64,000 nt of DNA, taken from contig NC_088302.1 in the NCBI RefSeq assembly GCF_032854445.1, positions 43,064,645-43,128,644 on the forward strand, read 5' to 3'. A program made the translations under genes and the position numbers. This DNA comes from Liolophura sinensis (Eukaryota; Mollusca; Polyplacophora; Chitonida; Chitonidae). Under the pieces are notes generated by a model. It saw only the letters and a list, made by a program, of their open reading frames with translations. It was not told where the DNA came from and searched no databases. Below are positions 45,501 to 52,880 of the stretch, piece by piece; position 1 is the first letter of the stretch, and the number at the start of each line of letters is the position of its first letter.

Positions 45501-48018
45501 ATGTTGTCTGTAGTTTGTGTGGAGGATAAGAAATGTTCGTATGGAATATGAATAATGAATGGGTGTAACGAGTAGCCTGTTGTTTATCTGGAAAATGAAA
45601 TCTGAATGAATGTAGGATGTAGCCTGATGTTTGTCTGGAAGATTGATTAACTAAATGTAGCATAATGCCGTTTGTGTGAGAACAGAGAAATGAATTAATA
45701 TATAATGTAGCCTGTTGTTCATGTGGAAGATGAAGCATGAATGACTGCAGCATGTAGACAGACGTTTATGTGAAAGATGACCTATGAATGCACGTAGCAT
45801 GTAGACTGACGTTCATATGGAAGAAGTATGAATGAACGTAGCATATAGACTGACGTTTATGTGGACGATGGAGTATGAATGCAAGTAGCATGTAGACTGA
45901 CGTTTATGTGGAAGAAAAAGTATGAATGAACGTAGCGTGTAGACTGATGTTTATGTCAAAGATGACGTATGAATGAACGTAACATGTAGACTGACGTTTA
46001 TGTGAAAGAAAAAGTATGAATGCACGTAGCATATAGACTGACGTTTATGTGGACGATGGAGTATGAATGCAAGTAGCATCTAGACTGACGTTTATGTGGA
46101 AGATTAAGTATGAATGCACGTAGCATATAGACTGACGTTTATATGGAAGATGAAGTATGAATGCACGTAGCATCTAGACTGACGTTTATGTGGAAGAAAT
46201 AGTATGAATGAACGTAGCGTGTAGACTGATGTTTATGTCAAAGATGACGTATGAATGAACGTAACATGTAGACTGACGTTTATGTGAAAGAAAAAGTATG
46301 AATGAACGTAGCATATAGACTGACGTTTATGTGGACGATGGAGTATGAATGCAAGTAGCATGTAGACTGACGCTTATGTGGAAAATGAAGTATGAATGCA
46401 CGTAGCATATAGACTGACGTTTATATGGAAGATGAAGTATGAATGCACGTAGCATCTAGACTGACGTTTATGTGGAAGAAATAGTATGAATGAACGTAGC
46501 GTGTAGACTGATGTTTATGTCAAAGATGACGTATGAATGAACGTAACATGTAGACTGACGTTTATGTGAAAGAAAAAGTATGAATGAACGTAGCATATAG
46601 ACTGACGTTTATGTGGACGATGGAGTATGAATGCAAGTAGCATGTAGACTGACGCTTATGTGGAAAATGAAGTATGAATGCATGTAGCATCTAGACTGAC
46701 GTTTATGTGGAAGAAAAAGTATGAATGAACGTAGCGTGTAGACTGGTGTTTATGTGAAAGATGACGTATGAATGAACGTAACATGTAGACTGACGTTTAT
46801 GTGGAAGAAAAAGTATGAATGAACGTAGCGTGTAGACTGGTGTTTATGTGAAAGATGACGTATGAATGAACGTAACATGTAGACTGACGTTTATGTGGAA
46901 GATGAAGTATGAATGCACGTAGCATCTAGATTGACGTTTATGTGGAAGAAAAAGTATGAATGAACGTAGCGTGTAGATTGATGTTTATGTCAAAGATGAC
47001 CTATGAATGAACGTAACATGTAGACTGACGTTTATGTGAAAGGAAAAGTATGAATGAACGTAGCATATAGACTGACGTTTATGTGGACGATGGAGTATGA
47101 ATGCAAGTAGCATGTAGACTGACGTTTATGTGGAAGATGAAGTATGAATGCACGTAGCATCTAGACTGACGTTTATGTGAAAGAAAAAGTATGAATGAAC
47201 GTAGCGTGTAGACTGATGTTTATGTGAAAGATGACGTATGAATGAACGTAACATGTAGACTGACGTTTATGTGAAAGAAAAAGTATGAATGAACGTAGCA
47301 TATAGACTGACGTTTATGTGAAATATGACGTATGAATGAAAATTTATTTATTTATTTATTTATTTATTTATTTGATTCGTGTTTTAAGCCGTACCCAAGA
47401 ATATTTCACTTATACAACGGCGTGAATGGAAATAGAATGTAGCCTGTTGTGCATGCATCTTGCTTTTTATGTGGAAATTGAATTAGTATGAAGTATGAAT
47501 GACTGCCGCATGTAGCTTGATGTTTATGTGAAAAATGAAATATGAATGAACGTAGAATGTAGACTGACGTTTATGTGGAAGAAGAAGAATGAATGAACGT
47601 AGCATGTAGACTGATGTTTATGTGGACGATGACACACGAATGAAAATAGCATGTGGCCTATTGGGCCAAAGATGAAGTCTTCATGCATCTTGCTTTTCAT
47701 GTGGAAGATGAAGTATGAATGAGCGTTTGTACAAGAACATCATCAGTGTATTGAACCTGCTGCCTGTGTGATACAAGAATGAATATATACCGTCAACTGA
47801 TGTTAGGGAAAAACTTCACCAGCACGTAGGCCTAATAGGCTGTTCGTAGAGGAAGAACTTGTATATATAAATTCCATACCTTATAGAAACATTAGCCTAG
47901 CAATGTAGCTTATTCAGATATCTTGAGAAATCAATCCGCAAAGCATTCCCTGTGTTTGTTGCAATTGCTATATAGTTTTGTTTTGTTTTTGTTTTTTCAG
48001 AAACGCAAGAGAAAGTAA
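16577..48018 (+). CDS. CD109-like / alpha-2-macroglobulin family thioester protein (complete, 36 coding exons)
   Basis: Thirty-six exons join in frame to 4395 nt, encoding 1464 residues; human alpha-2-macroglobulin has 1474. Family members are secreted or surface proteins. Cleavage of a bait segment causes a large shape change, and the internal thioester then attaches covalently to the attacking protease or a microbial surface. Seen here: a signal peptide (1-15), the MG2 motif [11 protein letters not shown] (144-154), an Arg-rich bait segment (about 685-722), LFPETW (730-735), PYSVIRGEE in MG7, the thioester GCGEQ (963-967), the TED and a receptor-binding-like domain with VFDYY. The C-terminal cluster (C1442, C1447, C1454, C1458) resembles CD109 rather than alpha-2-macroglobulin, but the protein ends KRKRK with no hydrophobic GPI signal. 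It is most likely a secreted CD109-like or TEP protein. Introns hold many SINEs and minisatellites. The family assignment is firm and the CD109 subtype is moderate. Confidence 0.95.
17755..17822 (+). mobile_element. SINE-2 3'-end fragment in intron 2
   Basis: CATATGACTGAAAAATTGTT, AAGTACGACGTAAAACCCC and AAGCATTCGTTCATTC match the 3' end of the SINE-2 copy at 34.6 kb. Confidence 0.65.
18180..18560 (+). mobile_element. Two adjacent SINE-3 copies in intron 3
   Basis: Two tandem partial copies (about 18170-18360 and 18375-18560) share a GTTCTCATTTGTTACGGTGC-like start, CACGTCACACATC, CAAAGCTGGATGGTTTACTC, GGGCATTCCACCAC and a degraded CGTATAA end. They may be a local duplication of one insertion. 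Confidence 0.5.
18660..18832 (+). mobile_element. SINE-1, 5'-truncated, in intron 3
   Basis: It contains GACTTCCTCTCCGGTCGTAC, GTGGGAAGGTACACCAGC, CTGCCCGGTTTCCTCCCACG and a GATCAAATAAATAAAT tail. The tRNA-like head is absent. Confidence 0.8.
19400..19715 (+). repeat. SINE-1 tail with internal 40-bp tandem expansion
   Basis: A SINE-1 3' domain begins at GGCCGTGGGTTTCCCC and ends at CTTGAGTACGGCTTAAATC plus an AAATAAATAAAT tail. Between them a 40-bp unit (GAAATCCTCCCACCACAATG then CTGGCTTCTGTTGTATAAGA) is repeated about six times. The open frame of 104 codons on the minus strand is a by-product of the repeat, not a gene. Confidence 0.85.
20100..20335 (+). mobile_element. SINE-3 copy in intron 3
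   Basis: GTGTTCGTTAGAGACCAACA, TGTGCATATCTGTTTGATCC, ACGTGGGTAAGTTCGTCATT, AACTTGCCAAAGGCCGGTGG and CCCATCGTAAAAGTGA align with 58440-58675. Confidence 0.65.
21185..21400 (+). repeat. Three-copy ~83-bp tandem repeat spanning the exon 4 acceptor
   Basis: Each copy carries a pyrimidine-rich tract, CCAG, then a TTCCxxCTGACATCGCTCA block. AG ends at 21204, 21288 and 21370. Spacing is 84 and 82 bases. The third copy is the true exon 4 start (21371). Use of the first two would leave the reading frame and meet a TGA. Confidence 0.85.
21725..22330 (+). repeat. R5 dispersed repeat, copy 1, with internal ~60-bp tandem array
   Basis: Six or seven units of about 60 bases (GACGTACAGCATAGAGAGT, then AAACCAGAGCAGCGACGACT and GTGTGATA) fill 21727-22126. 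A unique part follows: GGCAAATGGACACACGTAAC, GGTTTACCTCAGTTAGGG, GTTCATGTAAATATTTAAAT and TTATTTGACGTCACTGGTG. The unique part recurs at five other places in introns of this gene. Open frames on the minus strand come from the array. Confidence 0.75.
22430..22645 (+). repeat. R5 dispersed repeat, copy 2
   Basis: GAAGACGTGTAACATAGATAG, ACAAGAGCAGCGGGAACAG, GACAAATGGTGGCACG, CAATTTATCTCATTTAGGG and CAAGTAAATGCTTAAATAGT follow the same order as copy 1, with a single unit of the array. Confidence 0.65.
22705..23040 (-). mobile_element. SINE-2, near full-length, in intron 4
   Basis: Plus-strand order is GAGTGAGTGCTTGGGGTTTA, ACGTCGTACTCAACAATTTT and TCAATCATATGACGACG (3' end), then GCAAGTAAGCCGCCCCGCC and CAACTTCCTCTTTTAAAGTC, then a degraded tRNA-like head GATCAAGGATTGATCCTGG. 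The inverted copy at 34.34-34.65 kb has the same parts in the opposite order. Confidence 0.75.
23041..23400 (+). repeat. R5 dispersed repeat, copy 3, with SINE-1 tail inserted
   Basis: AAAGACGTGCAGCATGGAGA, CAGCCGCGACGAGAGTGCG, GGCAAATGGTCACACGTAAC, TTCATGTAAATGCTTTAATA and, after an interruption at about 23265-23335, GGATTAGACGTCACTGATCT. The interruption is a SINE-1 3' fragment ending CAAATAAATAAAT, so the SINE jumped into an existing R5 copy. Confidence 0.65.
23713..26021 (+). CDS. CD109-like exons 5-8: rest of MG2, linker to MG3
   Basis: Exons are 23713-23783, 24151-24276, 25093-25141 and 25937-26021. The frame continues [64 protein letters not shown] and [14 protein letters not shown]. 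The YxxxV(D/E)xxVLPxFEV pattern is diagnostic for the family. All four donors are GTAAG-type. Confidence 0.93.
24389..24518 (+). mobile_element. SINE-1, 5'-truncated, in intron 6
   Basis: CATACGTGGGAAGGTCTTCC, GGATGGTCGTGGGTTTCTTC and GCCGCCGTCGTATAAGTG, then a CAATCAAATAAATAAAT tail. Confidence 0.85.
24735..24845 (-). mobile_element. SINE-3 fragment in intron 6
   Basis: CTCCAGAATCTTTCACTTAT, ACTATGACGGGTCAC and GAATGCCCGGGGGAAACC are the reverse complement of the SINE-3 3' domain. Confidence 0.55.
25590..25735 (-). mobile_element. SINE-3 fragment in intron 7
   Basis: TTTTATTTATTTGACAGTTG, AAAAATTTTTCACTTATACC, GGTGTGCCCGGAGTAAACC and GACATTCGGCAAATCACTG read as a reverse-complement copy, tail first. 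Confidence 0.65.
26022..27794. other. Intron 8
   Basis: This 1.77-kb intron has no recognisable repeat family or exon. Around 26150-26360 a degenerate motif near GATCGGGATGTTTCTCCCC, AGGCTGTGTGCTG recurs three or four times, probably an old minisatellite. Confidence 0.45.
27795..30015 (+). CDS. CD109-like exons 9-11: MG3 and MG4
   Basis: Exons are 27795-27909, 28848-29072 and 29728-30015 (residues 266-475). The start [18 protein letters not shown] matches the usual YTYGKPVxGxVxV segment of MG3. Exon 10 ends [11 protein letters not shown] and exon 11 continues [14 protein letters not shown], the FKPGxPYxVxLxVxxxDGxP pattern that opens MG4. Junctions 9/10 and 10/11 are phase 0. Confidence 0.93.
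28660..28810 (+). repeat. R5 dispersed repeat, copy 4 (intron 9)
   Basis: ATCAGCATGGAGAGTAAAAA, TACGTAACCAGTGAAATCC, GTCAATTTACCTCAGTTAGG and TTGTTCATGTAAATGCTTAA. The 3' part is missing. It ends about 40 bases before exon 10. Confidence 0.65.
29440..29665 (+). repeat. R5 dispersed repeat, copy 5 (intron 10)
   Basis: CAGGTCACACCTTGTACCGG, TGAAATCCTACCTCTAGTC, GACTTAAGCAGAATTAAG and TTTATTAGACGTCAGTGGTC follow the R5 order, including the 3' part shared with copies 1 and 6. Confidence 0.65.
30282..32172 (+). CDS. CD109-like exons 12-15: MG5 and first half of MG6
   Basis: Exons are 30282-30380, 30599-30661, 31172-31366 and 32023-32172 (residues 476-644), all phase 0. Exon 14 carries [19 protein letters not shown] and the family segment [19 protein letters not shown]. 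Exon 15 carries [18 protein letters not shown] and [15 protein letters not shown], equivalent to the AVDxSVLLL motif just before the bait region. Because every junction is phase 0, exons 12-15 could be skipped without breaking the frame. Confidence 0.94.
31475..31665 (+). repeat. R5 dispersed repeat, copy 6 (intron 14)
   Basis: AACTTGTGAAATCCGTCC, GTCAGTTTATCTCAGTTAGG, TACATGTAAATGCATACAAA and GTTTATTAGACGTCACCGGG match the R5 unique part. The array part is absent. Confidence 0.65.
32442..35186 (+). CDS. CD109-like exons 16-18: bait region
   Basis: Exons are 32442-32513, 32936-33011 and 35039-35186 (residues 645-743). The segment runs [56 protein letters not shown] and [19 protein letters not shown]. 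Residues 685-722 are low-complexity (Pro, Ala, Gly, Ser), with an Arg-rich SRRRGSR at 688-694 split by the exon 17/18 junction. This is the expected place and composition of a protease-sensitive bait. A single bait exon is seen. The 2.0-kb intron 17 shows no additional bait-like exon. Confidence 0.92.
33012..35038. other. Intron 17
   Basis: A tRNA-like B-box in reverse orientation (GGAATCGAACTCCTGG, near 33595) marks a possible SINE head. A SINE-2 copy sits at 34340-34655. The stretch 34670-34760 is C- and G-rich without a recognisable element. No alternative bait exon was found by eye. Confidence 0.5.
34340..34655 (+). mobile_element. SINE-2, near full-length, in intron 17
   Basis: It carries AGAAGTTGTAACTTTCTCGC, GGCGTTCAGCATAAAGAG, GGCTTACTTGCCTAGGGTAA and GTGAAGCAGCACTAGATAAA. 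The 3' end is CGTCTTATGACTGAAAAATT and GTGAAACCCCAAGCACTC. It is in the opposite orientation to the copy in intron 4. Confidence 0.75.
35573..38658 (+). CDS. CD109-like exons 19-23: MG7 and first part of CUB
   Basis: Exons are 35573-35690, 36122-36235, 36835-36936, 38052-38180 and 38520-38658 (residues 743-944). Diagnostic segments are [67 protein letters not shown] and [18 protein letters not shown]. The last is the CUB strand that leads into the thioester domain, with wording close to CD109. Confidence 0.95.
36265..36400 (+). mobile_element. SINE-1, 5'-truncated, in intron 20
   Basis: GCTTCCTCTAAGGCCGTACG, GGAAGGTCTCTCAGCAAC, GGTTGTGGGTTTCCCCC and a CAGTCAAATAATTAAAC tail. A deletion removed the CCACCATAATGC part. 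Confidence 0.8.
36937..38051. other. Intron 21
   Basis: It is AT-rich (especially 37440-37980) with a short TG run near 37118. No exon or classified repeat is recognised. Confidence 0.5.
38852..42345 (+). CDS. CD109-like exons 24-30: thioester domain (TED)
   Basis: Exons are 38852-39028, 39377-39458, 39674-39836, 40452-40520, 41098-41269, 41704-41906 and 42196-42345 (residues 944-1282). Exon 24 holds [16 protein letters not shown]. Exon 25 has [19 protein letters not shown]. Exon 26 has [14 protein letters not shown]. Exon 27 has [13 protein letters not shown]. Exon 29 has [11 protein letters not shown] and GGFVSTQ. Exon 30 starts [10 protein letters not shown]. The domain is an alpha/alpha toroid in the family. 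The residue that tunes thioester chemistry falls at the exon 26 end (GKLHNKRLQ). Anchored on the following Gly, that position is Asn1080 with His1079 beside it. Confidence 0.96.
38908..38922 (+). other. Internal thioester site GCGEQ
   Basis: The codons encode Gly963-Cys964-Gly965-Glu966-Gln967, the canonical motif in which the Cys side chain and Gln amide form a beta-cysteinyl-gamma-glutamyl thioester. An intact motif means the protein should be capable of covalent attachment. Confidence 0.97.
39157..39201. repeat. Perfect 21-bp inverted repeat (hairpin) in intron 24
   Basis: The left arm 39157-39177 and right arm 39181-39201 are perfect reverse complements separated by AAC. The left arm includes a TTTATTTCAG acceptor-like tract. 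It lies 129 bases after the thioester exon. Confidence 0.9.
42625..44876 (+). CDS. CD109-like exons 31-35: CUB remainder and receptor-binding-like domain
   Basis: Exons are 42625-42687, 43024-43133, 43671-43821, 44059-44161 and 44773-44876 (residues 1283-1459). Segments are [74 protein letters not shown] and [19 protein letters not shown], typical of the A2M receptor domain. The tail [18 protein letters not shown] has four cysteines like the CD109 C-terminus. Reading through the exon 35 donor would add VSN and a stop, so this form would also be soluble. Confidence 0.95.
44325..44530 (-). mobile_element. SINE-3 with tRNA-like head, intron 34
   Basis: Tail first: TTTTTATTTGACTGTTGTTT, then GGGAGCGAACCACCGACATT and GGCCAGGCACCTCAC, and a B-box-like GATGGATTCGAACACGC near the end. 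It is diverged. Confidence 0.6.
44890..47735 (+). repeat. Large 47-bp minisatellite with higher-order structure, intron 35
   Basis: A unit of 47 bases (GTATGAATGAACGTAGCATG, TAGACTGACGTTTATGTGGA, AGATGAA) is repeated across most of the intron. The first 0.85 kb is more diverged (TGTAGCCTGTGGTTTTGTG type). From about 45.9 to 46.7 kb, starts of TATGAATG lie exactly 47 bases apart, and a block of six units (282 bp) recurs at 45921, 46203 and 46485. A SINE-1 tail interrupts it at 47340-47425. Long minus-strand open frames, up to 212 codons, are repeat artefacts. Confidence 0.95.
47340..47425 (-). mobile_element. SINE-1 tail inserted in the minisatellite
   Basis: A (TTTA)n run followed by GATTCGTGTTTTAAGCCGTA, CCCAAGAATATTTCACTTAT and ACAACGGCG. 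It is 5'-truncated and sits inside the 47-bp array. Confidence 0.85.
48001..48018 (+). CDS. CD109-like exon 36: terminal KRKRK and stop
   Basis: After a long T-rich tract ending GTTTTTTCAG, 18 bases encode KRKRK and TAA. The phase fits exon 35. The stop overlaps a donor-like sequence (GAAA/GTAAGG), so use of this exon as an internal exon cannot be excluded. Confidence 0.75.
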   Translation, partial: KRKRK

Positions 48019-48205
48019 GGAGCATGCAGCGCAAGAGAGGCTATTATAAGACTTCCATTTTGTTGTCATTTTACTATTTTCTTTTAAATTTGGATACAAA
48101 TTTGTTCTACACTACATTTATAGTGTTTTCAGATCATTGATAAATTATAATTATACTTTTGAAATTTGGCTATTTATAAATAAATGAGTTTGAGGGATAT
48201 TAATT
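48019..48205 (+). terminator. 3' UTR and poly(A) signal of the CD109-like gene
   Basis: AATAAA at 48179-48184 lies 160 bases after the stop codon, in AT-rich sequence with a GT/T-rich region downstream (48205-48240). This is the first good polyadenylation signal. Confidence 0.7.
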
Positions 48206-51200
48206 TTATGAGGTTGTCTTTATTGATCATAATTGTTTTGCTCAAGGGTCAGTTAAACCAATTTCAGCAAAATGAAGCCATAAGTATTGAAACTGAGATT
48301 TCTGTGAATAAGGTTGATTCTTTTGATTCTCACGTTATTGTGTGGTTACAAGGCCTCTTCATGATTACATTGACTACACTGTAGTTTGTCACCATCACTG
48401 TTAAATTAGCTTGGAACATCCAAACAGAAGACTTGGTTCTGATGGCAAAGCTATCAGTTATCTTATTCTCGGCACTAAAAGACAAATTTCATTTTATAAT
48501 CATCGAGGTTAAACAGGATTTTTCAGAGAAAAGTGACAAATCTGAACGCTATCCTGATTCGTATATGTAACACGTTAACATGTCTCGAAGGTGACACATT
48601 CCATGAATGTTTGGCAACTCACAAAATGCCAAAAGCAAAATGTTCATTCAACGTTCAAAACATTTTACACGATATGTGTTTTTTGTTATCTTGGGTACCT
48701 TTAAGATTTAGCTATTGTCCACGAAACACAAGCAATAAATCGGATGACATTCTCTCTATACCAGAGACCTGTGAACATCTGTATTGTGACGAGGCGCTCT
48801 TTCGGGGAAAACAGAGTGCAAACAAGTCTGATATACATTGCATTGGATTAGACCTCTCCCGAACGTTTCCATGAACACGTTTGGGTTTTTTTTTTCGAGT
48901 TTATTTACATGAATAATTCTAATGAACACAATCAAGTCGACTGTAATAATTACAGGAGCAGTGAGGAACCTTTCCCTAAATATCCTAAATATTGTTACAA
49001 TAATGTTATTTATACCACCATCCTTCATGGCCAACACCTGCATAAATCGGAGATAACATTTATTGAAAATTCACAATCTTTTAAGGAGAATAAGTCTTCA
49101 ATTATGAAACATGAGCGATGTATAGTATATGCCTATATATTTCTAACCAAAGAGAAGATGAATCGGACCAACCCATGACAAAGAAATATTTTGACTACTT
49201 TATATTTATTGAAAAAACTGCCTATTTACAGACTGATGTACTACGGTTTGTTTTGGTATAGGTGTGTTGAGGGCCATCTTTTCATCCTCTTTCTTGAACC
49301 ATCCTGCACATCTGAAGAACCAAAAGGTTACTGTCTTACTGTGAATATGACAATAAATGTATGGTATATGTCTGTAACGATCAGTTCAATATTTGGTTTG
49401 ACTACAAGGTTTTTCATTCATAATCCAACACGAACAATAAGGTCATCTAAAAAGGCAATTAGGAGCCAAATGCTCCTACATTCTGGTTCGGTTCCTCGAA
49501 AGTTTCCCATTTCTTTGCATATCACAAGGAGACAAATTGGTCATCAAAAATAGCATTGGTCCCAATGCTTCCACTGGCCTTCATATTTATTCAACAGGCC
49601 CGGTATGTTCAAACGACAATGCTGGAAACAAAGTTTTGCCAACCTTGAAACTTGTATTTCATGGTGTCCAGTGAGTCTTACACCGCCAAATGGTTTGTCG
49701 AAATATCCATAACGTGGGCAGAATTAATCAAGGGCATGCCGAACTTTCAAGAATGTGTGCAGGCATACATGTACAAGGGAGATAACTGAAAGCGAATAAT
49801 CTTCGTCGAATTCGACCAACCAAATGAAAATAGAACAAACTCTGCATGTAAAGGCCTACATGTATTTCGAGGGTCTTGTAAAATTCGGCAAACGTGGGTA
49901 ACGAATGAGAGTTTTTGATTCCACGAATTTCCCAAGTCGACACGACAAATCGCACTGTTTTTTACATGTTTTTGTGCGAGAAATACAGATAGGCCTATTA
50001 GATCTACCTATGAAGGTACATGCATATAGCCATTTACCTTTGCCGCAACTCTAATTGTTCTTGCTTAATCAGAGCTCATCTAAGAACACGGGAGTGTCCT
50101 CTTATCTCTCTTGCGTCAGAGCCGGGGCTTCGTACAGACTCTACATGGTCACGAATAATACTAAAATGTCAACCCTTCCTGAAAAACACTTTCAAATACA
50201 TTGGAATTGATCTGTGACAGAATATTTTACGTCCTCAAATATTTCTGGCACCTGACTCATACTTCCTTTAAATCATTTTATTTACCTGACTGGTGTTTTT
50301 TCGCCAAATACCTCAAAAAGATGTTTGTGTCCTTATTTAAAGTTTTTCGCATCTTTTCCGTGTTCTATTTTTCTACGTGTTTAGCTTTGTTTCATTTACA
50401 AGTATCGATAACATCATAAGTTGAGTTAAAAGTGAGAAACTGTGGAACTTAATCCAATCAATTTGAACTCCTCTTAATTTGCAGAATTTAATTGTAATTT
50501 GTGCACCCCTTGCGGGTGTTAAAAATGTCTGTTTTCGACACTGCCGATGTGGTCTGTTAACGCGTCGTTTTAGTTCATGTATACAGGAAATACACACAAA
50601 AAAAGATTGCTTTTCCGCTTTAATAGTAGGCCTGTTACCTCATCTCTCTTCATGCAAAATCGTCTGTATCGCACTCTGCAGGGCAATGCGTCCAATCACC
50701 CTCACCCGCGCGAGGTTGGAAAGAGGTGGTGAGAACGAGGACAAGCACGTTAGTCTTCATCTGAAACAGACAGGGAGGCCGAGTACATACCAAGATGAAA
50801 AACAAGTTCGATTATTTGAGACAACGAGCTGTACAGTACATATAGGCCTGACTAATGTGACATGTGGAAATGCGATATGGAGTCATTTTTTTACAGGCTC
50901 TATTGGCCTAGAAAAGTCTAACTGGGTTAAGAAGTTATTAAACCATCGATGTGGCCGTCAACTATCAGGTGGTCAAATATCGCCACAATCGAACTACCGG
51001 CAGCTGGCCTAAAACGGTCGAACACTAAGTAACCAATCGTGTTGTTTGACCATACTATAGGTCTACAGTAATTAATTCGCTGGACGTCAGCCTTCATGGG
51101 ATCACGTTTTCTCGCACCTCTTATTCTCTAGATAACAGACAAGAAGTATGCATTTCATAGGCGTACATCACTTAAAATGTTTTCGGTTGGCTTCAACACC

Positions 51201-51855
51201 AAGATAACATCGAATCTATCCGATGAACTAGCCACACGCTTGACGGCCATGATGTTAAAGGGACAGTTATCTCCCATAAAATTTTGGATGAAGTTACACC
51301 CCTGAATTCCGGAACACTTTGAAATTAAAGCCGAGAATGTGATTTTTTTCTGATGTGCGACTAAAACCGATCAAAATGTAGAACTTTTAAGGCAAATTAT
51401 AAGCCTTGGGTCAGAAAATGTGCTTAAACATAAAATACCCCAAAAAAATCAATTCGAAGAAGTTTGATTGAACTTACCCCATCAGAAATGTTGCAACTTA
51501 TCCCAAGAATACATGCTTTAAATGTCCATCATACAGTGGTTATCAACAAAACTTAAGAATTCTACAGACCGGTACATGTAAAAGACCTAATATCTGTGTG
51601 ACAGTTGCAGTACAATTGTTATAGTTTTCTTCTTTTCATTTAGCTTTGTATGTGCTCACTCTCACAATATAGCTTCAAAAGAACATCAATAGCAAAATAT
51701 CTATATCTTCTTTGTTTTTGATTCATGTGTGTCTATCAACGTTAAGGAAACGTGACAATTGCATCAGTTTTGGCATATTTCTGCATACTCAGAATATATG
51801 CATTAATTACCTTAAAATTTAAGGGAAAAAACTTAGAAATGTAACTTCCTTTTAC
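48206..51855. other. Intergenic stretch, no recognisable gene
   Basis: Open frames of up to 177 codons occur (for example 50479-51012 plus), but none has recognisable motifs, splice partners or repeat of family patterns. No SINE is seen between 48.2 and 51.8 kb. An uncharacterised exon or old transposon cannot be excluded. Confidence 0.45.
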
Positions 51856-52055
51856 ATTTATTTATCTAATATTTGACAGGTGCTTTTACGCCTTAATCAA
51901 GAATATTTCCCTTGTACGACGTAGGCCAGCATTAAGGTTGGAGGAAACCAAGCTTGGAGTCCAGGGAAACCCCTTATCATCAGCAGTTTGACCTTTATGT
52001 ACGAGCGGAGAGAAAACCAGCATGAGCTTGAACTAGTGGCCGGATTAGCGAGAGG
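51856..52055 (-). mobile_element. SINE-1, diverged copy
   Basis: TTTATTTATCTAATATTTGA, ACGCCTTAATCAAGAATATT, TACGACGTAGGCCAGCATTA and ACCAGCATGAGCTTGAACT keep the SINE-1 order on the minus strand. Confidence 0.75.
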
Positions 52056-52427
52056 ATTTTGTGTTACTGCTCTGCGGTAGCACGCTATGTATATATAACT
52101 ACTCGGAAACAGAGGAAGCAATTTCAACGTATAAAACAGTCCCATGAGGTGGAGAAACTAAAATTAAGCGATTCTCTCCGCGGTGGCAGAAATAGTGCCA
52201 CTGCTGCAACTTACCTGTACCCTGGTTGCAACTTGTCCCTGTTTCCCCTAGCTCTAAGCTATGACGTACATGAGTTACTGAAATATGTATCCGAAGGTCA
52301 ATGGTTATTTCACGTCCGTCTGGTTTCCCCATACATAGTCTTGACCGCGGTCACTTATGTGAACAAATTGTTGAGTAGGCCTAGTCATACAACGTAAATC
52401 ATCAATCAAATAATTAAATTTAATAAT

Positions 52428-52666
52428 TCATTTATTTATTTATTTGATTGATTGATGTTTCAGACCGTAGGCCTACTCAAGAACATTTCACTTATACGAC
52501 GGCCATGCAGCATTCTGGTGGAAAACCCACGACCATCCACAGGTTACTGACAGATCTTCCCACGTACGGCCGCGGAGGTAGCCACCCACAGCGACCGCAT
52601 TGGTGAGAAGCTGCTGTGTCATTGCGCCGCGCTGGCACGCTAACCACCTCGGCCACGGAGGTCCCC
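52428..52666 (-). mobile_element. SINE-1, near full-length
   Basis: It reads from TTATTTATTTATTTGATTGA through CTCAAGAACATTTCACTTAT, ACCCACGACCATCCACAGG and CTTCCCACGTACGGCCGC to AACCACCTCGGCCACGGAGG. The central part has small deletions. Confidence 0.85.
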
Positions 52667-52779
52667 TATGGATTTATAAAGATATATGTATATATATGTA
52701 GCCTACATTATCTTATTGTAACATAATCTGCCCCTAACTTATTATTGACCTTTCCGGAATGTCTATATAGGGCCTACTG

Positions 52780-52880
52780 TTAGGCTCTATCCGGTTTCCC
52801 CCCACCATAAAGTTGGCCGCCGTCATATAAGTGAAATGTTCTTGAATACGGCGTAAAACATCAATCAAATAAATAAATTT
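52780..52880 (+). mobile_element. SINE-1 3' fragment
   Basis: GGCTCTATCCGGTTTCCCCC, GTTGGCCGCCGTCATATAAG, CTTGAATACGGCGTAAAAC and an AATCAAATAAATAAAT tail. Confidence 0.85.

Noticed and set aside
45115-45753. 212-codon minus-strand open frame
   Set aside because: It lies wholly in the intron 35 minisatellite, and the protein is a run of repeated HS-, PH- and T-rich units. Absence of stops follows from the repeat unit.
44890-47735. CRISPR-like array
   Set aside because: The units are contiguous variants without unique spacers, and the genome is eukaryotic, so this is a minisatellite.
48756-49553. Possible decayed DNA transposon on the minus strand
   Set aside because: I translated the minus strand looking for piggyBac, Tc1/mariner and hAT motifs and found none that align.
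50479-51012. 177-codon open frame as a gene
   Set aside because: No motif, signal peptide or splice context supports it. The composition looks random, and the region has no transcription signals that I can see.
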